DNA of 64,000 bases, from contig JBFLWE010000008.1 of assembly GCA_040758375.1 (NCBI GenBank), positions 1 through 64,000 of the forward strand, read 5' to 3'. Position numbers and translations under genes: made by a program. The notes beneath the pieces are model-generated. The model did no database searches and had not been told where the DNA came from. It was given only the letters and a program-made list of their open reading frames with translations. Below are positions 17,135 through 24,727 of the stretch, piece after piece; the first letter of the stretch is position 1; the number at the start of each line of letters is the position of its first letter. Origin of the DNA: CAMLIZ01 sp040758375. Its GTDB lineage: Bacteria > Pseudomonadota > Gammaproteobacteria > Burkholderiales > Burkholderiaceae_C.

Positions 17135-18904
17135 ATGCCTTACCACGACGCCGAGCACCACGAGCCGCAGAGCTTCTGGACCCAATACGTCTGGAGCCAG
17201 GACCACAAGGTGATCGCCGTGCAATACGCCAGCACGGCCATCGTCGTGGGGCTGATCGGCGTGGCGCTGTCCAACCTGATGCGGCTGCAGCTCGGGTTCC
17301 CCGGCGTGTTCGAGTGGATCACGCCCGAGCGCTACTACCAGTTCGTCACCATGCACGGGATGATCATGGTGATCTACCTGCTGACGGCGCTGTTCCTCGG
17401 CGGCTTCGGCAACTACCTGATCCCGCTGATGGTGGGCGCGCGCGACATGGTGTTCCCCTTCATGAACATGCTGTCGTTCTGGGTGTACCTGCTGTCGGTG
17501 CTGATCCTGCTCGCGAGCTTCTTCGTGCCCGGCGGCCCCACCGGCGCCGGCTGGACGCTGTACCCGCCGCAGGCCATCTTGCCGGGCACGCCGGGCTACG
17601 ACTGGGGCATCGTGCTGATGCTGGTGTCGCTGGTGGTGTTCATCGTGGCCACCACCATGGGCGGGCTGAACTACGTGACCACCGTGCTGCAGGCGCGCTG
17701 CAAGGGCATGACGCTGCTGCGCATGCCGCTGAGCGTGTGGGGCATCTTCGTGGCCACCATCCTGGCGCTGCTGGCGTTTCCGGCGCTGTTCGTCAGCGGC
17801 GTGATGATGCTGCTGGACAAGACGCTGGGCACCAGCTTCTTCATGCCGGCGCTGGTGTCGATGGGCCAGGTGGCGCAGTACAAGGGCGGCAGCCCGCTGC
17901 TGTTCCAGCACCTGTTCTGGTTCTTCGGCCACCCCGAGGTGTACATCGTGGCGCTGCCGGCCTTCGGCATCGTGAGCGACCTGATCAGCGTGCACTCGCG
18001 CAAGAGCATCTTCGGCTACCGCATGATGGTGTGGGCCATCGTGATCATCGGGGGCCTGAGCTTCGTGGTGTGGGCGCACCACATGTTCGTGGCCGGCATG
18101 AACCCGTGGTTCGGCTTCTTCTTCGCCACCAGCACGCTGATCATCGCGGTGCCCACCGCGATCAAGGTCTACAACTGGGTGCTCACGCTGTGGCGCGGCG
18201 ACATACACCTGTCGGTGCCGATGCTCTTCACGCTGGCGTTCATCCTCACCTTCGTGCTGGGCGGGCTGACGGGGCTGTTCCTCGGCAACGTGAGCGTGGA
18301 CATCCCGCTGTCGGGCACCTACTTCGTGGTGGCCCACTTCCACATGGTGATGGGCGTGGCGCCGCTGCTGGTGGTGTTCGGGGCGATCTACCACTGGTAC
18401 CCCAAGATCACCGGCCGCATGCTGCACGACGGCATGGGGCGCATCCATTTCTGGATCACCTTCCTGGGCACCTACGCGATCTTCTTCCCGATGCACTACC
18501 TGGGCATCCTGGGCATGCCGCGGCGCTACCACGACTTCGCCGGGTATGAATTCATCCCCGCATCGGCGCACCTGCTCAACGTGTGGATCACGATCGCCGC
18601 GCTGATCATCGCGGCGGCGCAGCTGATGTTCGTGTTCAACATCGTGTGGAGCGTGCGCCGCGGCGCGGTGGCCGGCCCCAACCCCTGGCGCGCGGCCTCG
18701 CTCGAATGGTTCACGCCCGACACGCCGCCCAGGCACAACAACTGGGGGCCGGAGCTGCCGGTGGTGTACCGCTGGGCCTATGCCTACAGCGTGCCGGGCT
18801 CCAAGGAAGACTTCATTCCGCAGAACGCCCCGCCCGAGGCCGGCGGCATCGAGACCGAGCACGTGCCGGCGCAAGAGCCCGCGCCGCGGGGAGCACCCGC
18901 ATGA
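17135..18904 (+). CDS. Cytochrome c oxidase subunit I
   Basis: 589-residue haem-copper oxidase core with about twelve helices. Metal ligands are seen: MHGMIMV (low-spin haem His), FWFFGHPEVY (CuB His and cross-linked Tyr, with the Glu of the D-pathway, marking an A1-type enzyme), WAHHMFVAGM (two CuB His) and HFHMVMG (haem a3 and low-spin haem His). The C-terminus has a long soluble tail after the last helix. Its last four bases overlap the next subunit gene (ATGA). It reduces O2 to water while pumping protons. Confidence 0.96.
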   Translation: MPYHDAEHHEPQSFWTQYVWSQDHKVIAVQYASTAIVVGLIGVALSNLMRLQLGFPGVFEWITPERYYQFVTMHGMIMVIYLLTALFLGGFGNYLIPLMVGARDMVFPFMNMLSFWVYLLSVLILLASFFVPGGPTGAGWTLYPPQAILPGTPGYDWGIVLMLVSLVVFIVATTMGGLNYVTTVLQARCKGMTLLRMPLSVWGIFVATILALLAFPALFVSGVMMLLDKTLGTSFFMPALVSMGQVAQYKGGSPLLFQHLFWFFGHPEVYIVALPAFGIVSDLISVHSRKSIFGYRMMVWAIVIIGGLSFVVWAHHMFVAGMNPWFGFFFATSTLIIAVPTAIKVYNWVLTLWRGDIHLSVPMLFTLAFILTFVLGGLTGLFLGNVSVDIPLSGTYFVVAHFHMVMGVAPLLVVFGAIYHWYPKITGRMLHDGMGRIHFWITFLGTYAIFFPMHYLGILGMPRRYHDFAGYEFIPASAHLLNVWITIAALIIAAAQLMFVFNIVWSVRRGAVAGPNPWRAASLEWFTPDTPPRHNNWGPELPVVYRWAYAYSVPGSKEDFIPQNAPPEAGGIETEHVPAQEPAPRGAPA

Positions 18905-19503
18905 ACTCGGCCGTGCTCGGCGTCAACATCGCGCCGCGCGACGCGGCGCCCGGCGCACAGGCCGCGGGCGTGGCGCTGTGGGCGTTCATCGGCGTGGCGA
19001 CCTCGCTGTTCTCGCTGTTCATCGCGGCCTACGTGATGCGCATGGAAGGCAGCGACTGGTCGCCCATCGCGATGCCGCGCCAGGCTTGGCTGAGCACGGC
19101 GCTGCTGCTGGCCGGCAGCGGGCTGCTCGGGCTGGCGCGCCGCGCGGCACGCCGCGGCGACGACGCGCGCGCCCAGCGCCTGCTCGCCGCCGGCGGCGCC
19201 TGCGCGCTGGGCTTCCTGGCCTCGCAGCTCTGGGCCTGGGCCGCGCTGCAAGAGGCGCGCGTGGCGCTGGCCGGCAACCCGGCCGCGAGCTTTTTCTACC
19301 TGCTGACCGCGCTGCACGGCCTGCACGTGGCAGGCGGCCTGGTCGCCTGGGCGCTGGCGCTGCACCGCCCCTCGGCCGTGCGCACCCGGCTGCTGGCGCG
19401 CTACTGGCACTTCCTGCTGGCGGTGTGGCTGGTGCTGTTTGCCACGCTGGGCTGGCTGACGCCCGAGGTGGTGGATTTCATCTGCGGGAGGGCCACGAGG
19501 TGA
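18901..19503 (+). CDS. Cytochrome c oxidase subunit III family protein (first copy)
   Basis: 200-residue membrane protein with about five helices and the subunit III-like segments ASFFYLLTALHGLHVAGG and YWHFLLAVWLVLFATLGW. It overlaps subunit I at ATGA and the following subunit III gene at GTGA. It is clearly related to, but more divergent than, the next gene; an Arg/Ala-rich insertion follows the third helix. Two tandem subunit III-like genes could form a split or heterodimeric subunit. Confidence 0.85.
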   Translation: MNSAVLGVNIAPRDAAPGAQAAGVALWAFIGVATSLFSLFIAAYVMRMEGSDWSPIAMPRQAWLSTALLLAGSGLLGLARRAARRGDDARAQRLLAAGGACALGFLASQLWAWAALQEARVALAGNPAASFFYLLTALHGLHVAGGLVAWALALHRPSAVRTRLLARYWHFLLAVWLVLFATLGWLTPEVVDFICGRATR

Positions 19504-20219
19504 GCGCGATCCCCCTGCCCCTGGACGAGCGCGCGGCCCGGCCGGCCCCGGCCACGCCGCTCGCCCGGCCCCGCGCCGGCCTGCGCGGGCTCGTCGCCGA
19601 CTGGTCGTCCGACCGCGCCACGTTCCACGTGTCGTGGGGCAAGGCGATGATGTGGATCTTCCTGCTGTCGGACACCTTCATCTTCGGCAGCTTCCTCACC
19701 GGCTACATGACGGTGCGCGCCTCCACCACCGTGCCCTGGCCCAATGCGAGCGAGGTGTTCTCGCTGTCGGTGGGCGGCGAGGCGGTGCCGCTGCTGCTGA
19801 TCGCGATCATGACCTTCGTGCTCATCACCAGCAGCGGCACGATGGCGCTGGCGGTCAACTACGCCTACCGGCGCGACCGCGTGATGGCCGCGACCATGCT
19901 CTTCGTCACCGCCGGCTTCGGCGAGGTCTTCGTCTGCATGCAGGCCTTCGAGTGGACCAAGCTCATCATCGAAGGGGTGCGGCCCTGGGGCAACCCGATG
20001 GGCGCGGCGCAGTTCGGCTCCGCGTTCTTCATGATCACCGGGTTCCACGGCTTCCACGTGACCTGCGGCGTGATCTACCTGATCTGGGTGGCGGTGCGCG
20101 TGCTGCGCGGCGCCTACGAGAAGACGGGCAACTACCAGGCGGTGGAGATCGCCGGCCTGTACTGGCACTTCGTCGACCTGGTGTGGGTGTTCATCTTCGC
20201 GTTCTTCTACCTCTGGTGA
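19500..20219 (+). CDS. Cytochrome c oxidase subunit III (second copy)
   Basis: 239-residue subunit III with the family segments KAMMWIFLLSDTFIFGSFL, FFMITGFHGFHVTCGVIYL and AGLYWHFVDLVWVFIFAFFYLW. The EFEWTKL-type region appears as AFEWTKLIIEGV. A Pro/Arg-rich 45-residue N-terminal tail precedes the first helix. The GTG start at 19500 overlaps the previous stop. This looks like the canonical copy, the upstream one being divergent. Confidence 0.93.
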   Translation: MSAIPLPLDERAARPAPATPLARPRAGLRGLVADWSSDRATFHVSWGKAMMWIFLLSDTFIFGSFLTGYMTVRASTTVPWPNASEVFSLSVGGEAVPLLLIAIMTFVLITSSGTMALAVNYAYRRDRVMAATMLFVTAGFGEVFVCMQAFEWTKLIIEGVRPWGNPMGAAQFGSAFFMITGFHGFHVTCGVIYLIWVAVRVLRGAYEKTGNYQAVEIAGLYWHFVDLVWVFIFAFFYLW

Positions 20220-20224
20220 TCGCC

Positions 20225-20557
20225 ATGGACACGGCAGCAGCTTCCGGGCAACACACGCAGCAGCACCCGTTCTCGCTGTACTTCAAGATCTGGATCCTGC
20301 TGTTCGTGCTGAGCACGCTGTCGTACCTGGTGGACTACTTCCACTTCCAGGGTCTGCTGCGCTGGGGCCTGATCATCGTGTTCATGCTGCTGAAGGCCGG
20401 GCTGATCGTGGCGATCTTCATGCACATGGCCTGGGAGCGGCTGTCACTGGTATACGCGATCCTCCTGCCGCCGCTGGCGCTGCTGGTGCTGGTGGGGTTG
20501 ATGTGGGCCGAGGGCACGCACACCTTCTTGTCGCGGCTGCTGTTCTTCAGCCCGTAG
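20225..20557 (+). CDS. Cytochrome c oxidase subunit IV-type small membrane protein
   Basis: 110 residues with three helices: KIWILLFVLSTLSYLVDYF, WGLIIVFMLLKAGLIVAIFMHM and YAILLPPLALLVLVGLM. The KAGLIVAIFMHM segment is the mark of prokaryotic subunit IV (COX4_pro/CyoD-like). It follows subunit III by 5 bases and ends the oxidase operon. Its last 114 bases are overlapped on the opposite strand by the receiver-like gene. Confidence 0.9.
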   Translation: MDTAAASGQHTQQHPFSLYFKIWILLFVLSTLSYLVDYFHFQGLLRWGLIIVFMLLKAGLIVAIFMHMAWERLSLVYAILLPPLALLVLVGLMWAEGTHTFLSRLLFFSP

Positions 20558-21160
20558 CGCGTCGCTGGCGCGGCGCCTGAGCAGGCGCGGCACGGTGTGC
20601 ACGAAGCCGTCGGCGGCGGGCGTCTTCTGCAGCACGGTCAGGTGCCTCAGGCCCGCCTCGCGGCGGATCTCGTGCGCGCGCTGCAGCGCCTCTTCGTCTG
20701 CGGTGTACACCAGCACCGGCAGCTCGGGCCGGGTCTCGCGCAGGCAATGCAGGAACTCGATGCTGCTGCACTCGCCGGGCGCCGGGTTGACCACCAGCAG
20801 GTCGGGACGGAAGCGGCCGAGCTCGTCCACCGCGTCGAGCGCCATCGCGCGCACCCTCACCTCGGGCCGGCTGAGGCAGGCGGCCAGCATCGAAGGCAGC
20901 TGGTGCTGCATCTCGGCGTTGACACTCACCACCAGGACGCGACAGCTCCCACGGCGGCGGCCGGTGCGCCGCTCGGGTGTGCAGGGTGCCGCCGCGGTGT
21001 GCGGCTCGGGCCGCAGCTGGAATCGCGCGCCGCGGCCGGCCTCGACGCGGGCCAGCTCCTCGCGCGCCCGCTGCGCGGTGCGCCGGTCGCACAGAAGGGA
21101 TTGCGGGTGGTGGGCGAGGCGCCACACCAGCGACACGAAGCGGTTGAACAGCATTTCCAT
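20444..21160 (-). CDS. Degenerate receiver-domain protein
   Basis: 238 residues. An N-terminal helical part (1-70, RFVSLVWRLAHHPQSLLC) precedes a receiver-like fold (about 72-194). The beta strands CRVLVVSVN, PDLLVVNPAPGE and ELPVLVYTAD match a receiver, but the phosphoacceptor Asp is Asn125 and the acidic pair is replaced by S79-V80-N81; a Lys survives in LQKTPAADGF. It is therefore unlikely to be phosphorylated in the usual way. ATG at 21160 has GGAGGAGG upstream. The last 38 codons are antisense to the oxidase subunit IV gene and look low in complexity (Gln/His-rich), so the tail may be functionally neutral. Confidence 0.7.
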   Translation of the reverse strand: MEMLFNRFVSLVWRLAHHPQSLLCDRRTAQRAREELARVEAGRGARFQLRPEPHTAAAPCTPERRTGRRRGSCRVLVVSVNAEMQHQLPSMLAACLSRPEVRVRAMALDAVDELGRFRPDLLVVNPAPGECSSIEFLHCLRETRPELPVLVYTADEEALQRAHEIRREAGLRHLTVLQKTPAADGFVHTVPRLLRRRASDALRAEEQQPRQEGVRALGPHQPHQHQQRQRRQEDRVYQ

Positions 21161-21280
21161 CTTCGGCCTCCTCCCTCCGTACAGCTGGGGGGTGAAGTCA
21201 GTATCGACCTCGTCGAGGGTGCATGCATCCCCAACCCTTGGGATGCGCGGCACGGGCGCCACTCGCTTGCGGGGCCGCTG

Positions 21281-21658
21281 CTAGGTGCGCCATGGCAAGG
21301 GCAGCGGCTCGCCGTCGGGCAGCCGCGTCTGCACCGGCGTGGCGCCGAAGATGCCCAGGATCTCCATCGGCTGGCTGCCCGTGTTGAAGATCTGGTGCAC
21401 CGGCCCGCGGCGCAGCACCAGCGTGCAATCGGCGCCGAAGCGGTGGACCTGGCCGTCCACGTGCACCTCGCCCTGCCCGGCGGTGCACAGCACCACCTCG
21501 TCGCAGTCATGGCTGTGCGGGGGCGTCGCGGCACCCGGTTGAAGGGTCTGGCGCCACAGCGACAGCTGCGTCAGGCCTTCGGCCTCGCCGGCCCAGGTGG
21601 CATGGGCCACGCCGGGAATGGGCGCAGGCTCCGGGCGGGTTTGCGGTATCACGATCAT
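21281..21658 (-). CDS. Cupin-domain protein
   Basis: 125-residue single cupin barrel: motif 1 is TPPHSHDCDEVVLCTAGQGEV (His, His, Glu ligands described by key residues), motif 2 PVHQIFNTGSQPMEIL. It likely binds one metal ion; substrate unknown. ATG at 21658 is preferred because GGAG lies six bases before it; the ATG at 21664 abuts that Shine-Dalgarno directly. It is divergent from a LysR regulator with a perfect palindrome between them. Confidence 0.85.
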   Translation of the reverse strand: MIVIPQTRPEPAPIPGVAHATWAGEAEGLTQLSLWRQTLQPGAATPPHSHDCDEVVLCTAGQGEVHVDGQVHRFGADCTLVLRRGPVHQIFNTGSQPMEILGIFGATPVQTRLPDGEPLPLPWRT

Positions 21659-21749
21659 CGTCATCTCCAGTTGCGTTGGGTCTTCAGGCGTCCGGGCGCC
21701 ACGGACTGCACGCAGTGTGGCGGCGCGCGGTCTGTTGTTGAAGATGCGT

Positions 21750-21765
21750 CAATGTCGGAACATTG
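21750..21765. promoter_or_regulatory. Putative LysR operator, perfect 16-base palindrome
   Basis: CAATGTCGGAACATTG is a perfect inverted repeat (CAATGT-N4-ACATTG) centred 38 bases before the LysR ATG and about 100 before the cupin ATG. Its location and dyad symmetry fit a LysR autoregulatory site controlling both divergent genes. Confidence 0.65.
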
Positions 21766-21795
21766 CCGAACCTTCTTCCTCAATTGCATCCCGCG

Positions 21796-22701
21796 ATGAA
21801 AGGCCTGCAACCGCTGATCGCGTTCTCGGAAACCGCCCGCCAGGGCAACTTCGCGTCGGCTGCGCGCGAGTTGGGCACCGCACCCTCCACGCTGGCCAAG
21901 GCGGTGCAGCGGCTGGAAGCCACGCTGGGCGTGAAGCTGTTCCACCGCACCACGCGCCAGGTCAGCCTCACGCCCGACGGCGAGCGGCTGTTCGCGCGCT
22001 GCCAGCGCGTGCTGGCCGAGCTGGAGGAGCTGCAGGCCGACGCCGCCGGCACGCGCGTGGTGCCGGCGGGCACCGTGAAGGTCGATGTGCCCATCGCCTA
22101 CGGCAAGCACTGGGTGATTCCCGCGCTGGGCGAGCTGGTGCGGCAGCACCCGGGCCTGCAGCTCGACGTGCGGCTGAACGACAGCTACGCCGACCTGGTG
22201 CGCGACGGCATCGACCTGGCGGTGCGCGTGGGGCGCCTGAGCGATTCGTCCCTGGTGGCACGCACCATCGACCGGCAGGACATGGCGCTGTGCGCCAGCC
22301 CGCACTACCTGGCCGAACACGGCACGCCGCGGCGCATCGACGAGCTGCAGCGCCATGTGGCGGTGCTGTTCCGCCAGCCCACCAGCGGCCGCAACCGGCC
22401 CTGGGAGTTCAAGCGCCGCGGCGAGCGCCTGGAGATGCAGCCCGCGTCGCGCGTGCGCGTGAACGACGGCGAAGGCATGGTCAGCGCGGCGCTGTGCGGC
22501 CTGGGCATCTGCCAGGTGCCGCGCGTGATGGTGGTGGACGCGCTGGCCGCCGGCCGCCTGGTGGAGCTGCTGCCCGGCAGCCGGCCCGAACCGCTGCCGA
22601 TCAGCCTGGTGTGGCCCTCGGCGCGCGCGCTGCCGGCGCGCGTGCGCGTGGCGATCGACGCGCTGGTGGAGATGGGGCGGCGGCGAGTGGCCGCAGCCTA
22701 G
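21796..22701 (+). CDS. LysR-family transcriptional regulator
   Basis: 301-residue LysR regulator: N-terminal winged helix (FSETARQGNFASAARELGTAPSTLAKAVQRLE) and a C-terminal effector-binding domain with VDVPIAYGKHWVIPAL, DGIDLAVRVG and GLGICQVP. It belongs to the group that resembles DNA-binding regulators of drug or quinone-type responses, but the inducer is unknown. ATG at 21796 gives the typical start. It ends 4 bases into the stop of the convergent GNAT gene. It probably regulates the divergent cupin. Confidence 0.92.
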   Translation: MKGLQPLIAFSETARQGNFASAARELGTAPSTLAKAVQRLEATLGVKLFHRTTRQVSLTPDGERLFARCQRVLAELEELQADAAGTRVVPAGTVKVDVPIAYGKHWVIPALGELVRQHPGLQLDVRLNDSYADLVRDGIDLAVRVGRLSDSSLVARTIDRQDMALCASPHYLAEHGTPRRIDELQRHVAVLFRQPTSGRNRPWEFKRRGERLEMQPASRVRVNDGEGMVSAALCGLGICQVPRVMVVDALAAGRLVELLPGSRPEPLPISLVWPSARALPARVRVAIDALVEMGRRRVAAA

Positions 22702-23381
22702 CCCAGCCGCGACACCACCCGCACCACCGCCAGCGCATGGTCCTTGAACCCCATGCGCTGGTAGAGCCGGTGCGCGCCCTCGTTGTCCTGCATGACGTGC
22801 AGGAACGGCGTCTCGCCGCGCGCGAGCTGGCGCCGCAGCAGCATCGCGATCAGCCGGCGCGCGAGGCCGCGGCCCTGGAACTCGGGATGGGTGCAGATGC
22901 CGCTCACCTCGCGCAGCGCGCCGGCGTTCAGGCGCTCTCCGGCCATCGCGATCAGGCGGCCCTGTTCGAAGCAGCCCAAGTAGTCGCCCAGCGCCAGCGT
23001 GCGCGGTCCGAAAGGGCCGGGCTTGCACAGCGCCGCGAGTTCCATCGCTGCCCCGGCGTGCTGCGCGGCATGCAGCGGCACGGCCTCGTGCAGCGGCTCG
23101 TCGTCGGGCGGCGGCGCGCCGCCCCACACCATGCGCCACATGCGGCCTTCCGCTTGCAACTGCCAGCCGGTGGGCATGGAGCCGGACCAGTCGGCGCAGT
23201 AGAAGGTCTCGCCGGGCTGACACACGCCGGCGAGCGCGCCGAAATCGGGCCGCTGCAGGTCGGCGAACGCCAGCATCGGCGAGAAGCCCGGTGCAAAGCG
23301 GCGCGCGGTGTCGCCGCCCACCGCATGCCGCGCCTGCGGGCCGGAAAGCGCATGCCAGAAGATGTTGTCCAGCGCGTCCAT
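22698..23381 (-). CDS. GNAT-family N-acetyltransferase
   Basis: 227 residues. The C-terminal GNAT fold (about 130-227) has the acetyl-CoA motif REVSGICTHPEFQGRGLARRLI and the later NEGAHRLYQRMGF. The N-terminal 120 residues (with WSGSMPTGWQL and a Pro-rich PPPDDEPL) are not a recognised domain; the layout matches FR47-like acetyltransferases. Substrate unknown. It is followed 3 bases later in the same direction as the MFS gene, so they may share a transcript. Confidence 0.85.
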   Translation of the reverse strand: MDALDNIFWHALSGPQARHAVGGDTARRFAPGFSPMLAFADLQRPDFGALAGVCQPGETFYCADWSGSMPTGWQLQAEGRMWRMVWGGAPPPDDEPLHEAVPLHAAQHAGAAMELAALCKPGPFGPRTLALGDYLGCFEQGRLIAMAGERLNAGALREVSGICTHPEFQGRGLARRLIAMLLRRQLARGETPFLHVMQDNEGAHRLYQRMGFKDHALAVVRVVSRLG

Positions 23382-23384
23382 GCT

Positions 23385-24683
23385 TCAAGCCCCCTGCTTC
23401 GCCGCGACGATGCCCCGCTCCACGTTCACCAGCCGCAGCAGACCCAGCCCGAGCAGGAAGAACACACCGGTGGACACGATCGCCAGCCGGTGGTTGCCCG
23501 CGCTCAGCATCGTGATCAGCCCGTAGGTCAGCGGCCCCACGATGGCGGCCAGGCGGATCGCAAAGGTCCACAGGCCGTAGAACTCGGCGCGCTGCGCCTC
23601 GGGTGAAAACAGCCCCGCCAGCGCGCGCCCGGCCGACTGGCTGCTGCCCATGCACACGCCCGCGATCACGGCCGCCACCCAGAACAGGCCCGGCCCGGTG
23701 GCCAGCGCGGCCAGCACGATCATCACGATCCAGCCCGCCAGCGTGATGCCCAGCGCGGCGCGGTGGCCGATGCGGTCCTGCACGTAGCCCCAGGCGAACG
23801 CGCCCACCACCGAGGCGATGTTCACCAGGAAGATCAGCAGCATGACCTGCGTCTGTTGGAAGCCCAGCACCTGCTCGGCATACACCGCGGCCAGCGCCAC
23901 CACCACCGCGATGCCGGCCTGGTAGGCCACGGCGCAGGCGAGCAGCGCGGCAAAGTCGCGGAAGCGCCGCGCCTCGTGCCAGGTGTGCGCCAGGCGTGCG
24001 AGGCTGGCGCGCAGCCCGGTCTGCGCGGGCGCGGCCTGCGGCTGCGCGCGTTCGCGCAGCAGCGCAAAGGTGGCCAGCGACGCAAGGCCGTACACCGCGG
24101 CGGTGATCCACATCGTGACCGGCACGAACTTCGACGCCGGCACCCCCTGCGCCTGCGCGTGCAGCACATAGGCCAGGCTCAGGCCCAGCGTCAACATGCC
24201 GCCGAAGTAGCCGAAGCTCCAGCCCCAGCCCGACACGCGGCCCATGCTGTCGGAACGCGCCAGCTCGGGCAGGAAGGCCGCGATCAGCGATTCGCCATAG
24301 GAGAAGAAGGCATTCGACAGCACGATGGCCGCCACCGCCCAGGCCACCTCGCCCGGCCCGGCGCCGGCCAGCGCCGCGGTGGCCAGCACGCAGCCCAGCG
24401 TGGTGAGCGCCAGCAGCCGCTTCTTCGCCGCGCGCAGGTCGGCATAGGCGCCCAGCGCCGGCATCGTGAGCATCACCAGCAGGCTGGACACGGCCAGCGC
24501 CGCGGTCCAGGCAAAGGTGGCCCAGGGCGCGCCGCCGGCCACGCCGCCCACGAAGTAGGCGCTGAACACCGCCGTGAGCACCACCGTGGTGTAGCCGGAG
24601 TTGGCGAAGTCGTACATCGCCCAGCCGAACACCTCGCGCTTGCGCACGCCGTCGTTGAGCGCTTCCTGCGGAAAGAGGGCCAT
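23385..24683 (-). CDS. MFS transporter, UMF1/Atg22-like
   Basis: 432-residue inner-membrane transporter with about twelve helices. The start FGWAMYDFANSGYTTVVLTAVF is the signature of the UMF1 (Atg22-like) MFS family; DRIGHRAAL is the loop 8-9 motif. These proteins are predicted exporters, sometimes of amino acids, but substrates are mostly unknown. ATG at 24683 follows a GAAAGAGG Shine-Dalgarno. Confidence 0.88.
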   Translation of the reverse strand: MALFPQEALNDGVRKREVFGWAMYDFANSGYTTVVLTAVFSAYFVGGVAGGAPWATFAWTAALAVSSLLVMLTMPALGAYADLRAAKKRLLALTTLGCVLATAALAGAGPGEVAWAVAAIVLSNAFFSYGESLIAAFLPELARSDSMGRVSGWGWSFGYFGGMLTLGLSLAYVLHAQAQGVPASKFVPVTMWITAAVYGLASLATFALLRERAQPQAAPAQTGLRASLARLAHTWHEARRFRDFAALLACAVAYQAGIAVVVALAAVYAEQVLGFQQTQVMLLIFLVNIASVVGAFAWGYVQDRIGHRAALGITLAGWIVMIVLAALATGPGLFWVAAVIAGVCMGSSQSAGRALAGLFSPEAQRAEFYGLWTFAIRLAAIVGPLTYGLITMLSAGNHRLAIVSTGVFFLLGLGLLRLVNVERGIVAAKQGA

Positions 24684-24727
24684 GGCGGTTCGCGGACGAG
24701 TGGGGGCGCGCGAAGTATCGCGCCGGC

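Noticed and set aside
15236..18874. Very long open frame on the minus strand across the oxidase genes (1212 codons)
   Set aside because: It is antisense to well-supported oxidase subunits. Its translation is His/Arg/Gln-rich with no domain, as expected from G/C-rich shadow frames.
20444..20557. Possible frameshift at the end of the receiver-like gene
   Set aside because: No alternative frame gives a more domain-like ending; the long tail is simply an antisense read-through to the first stop.
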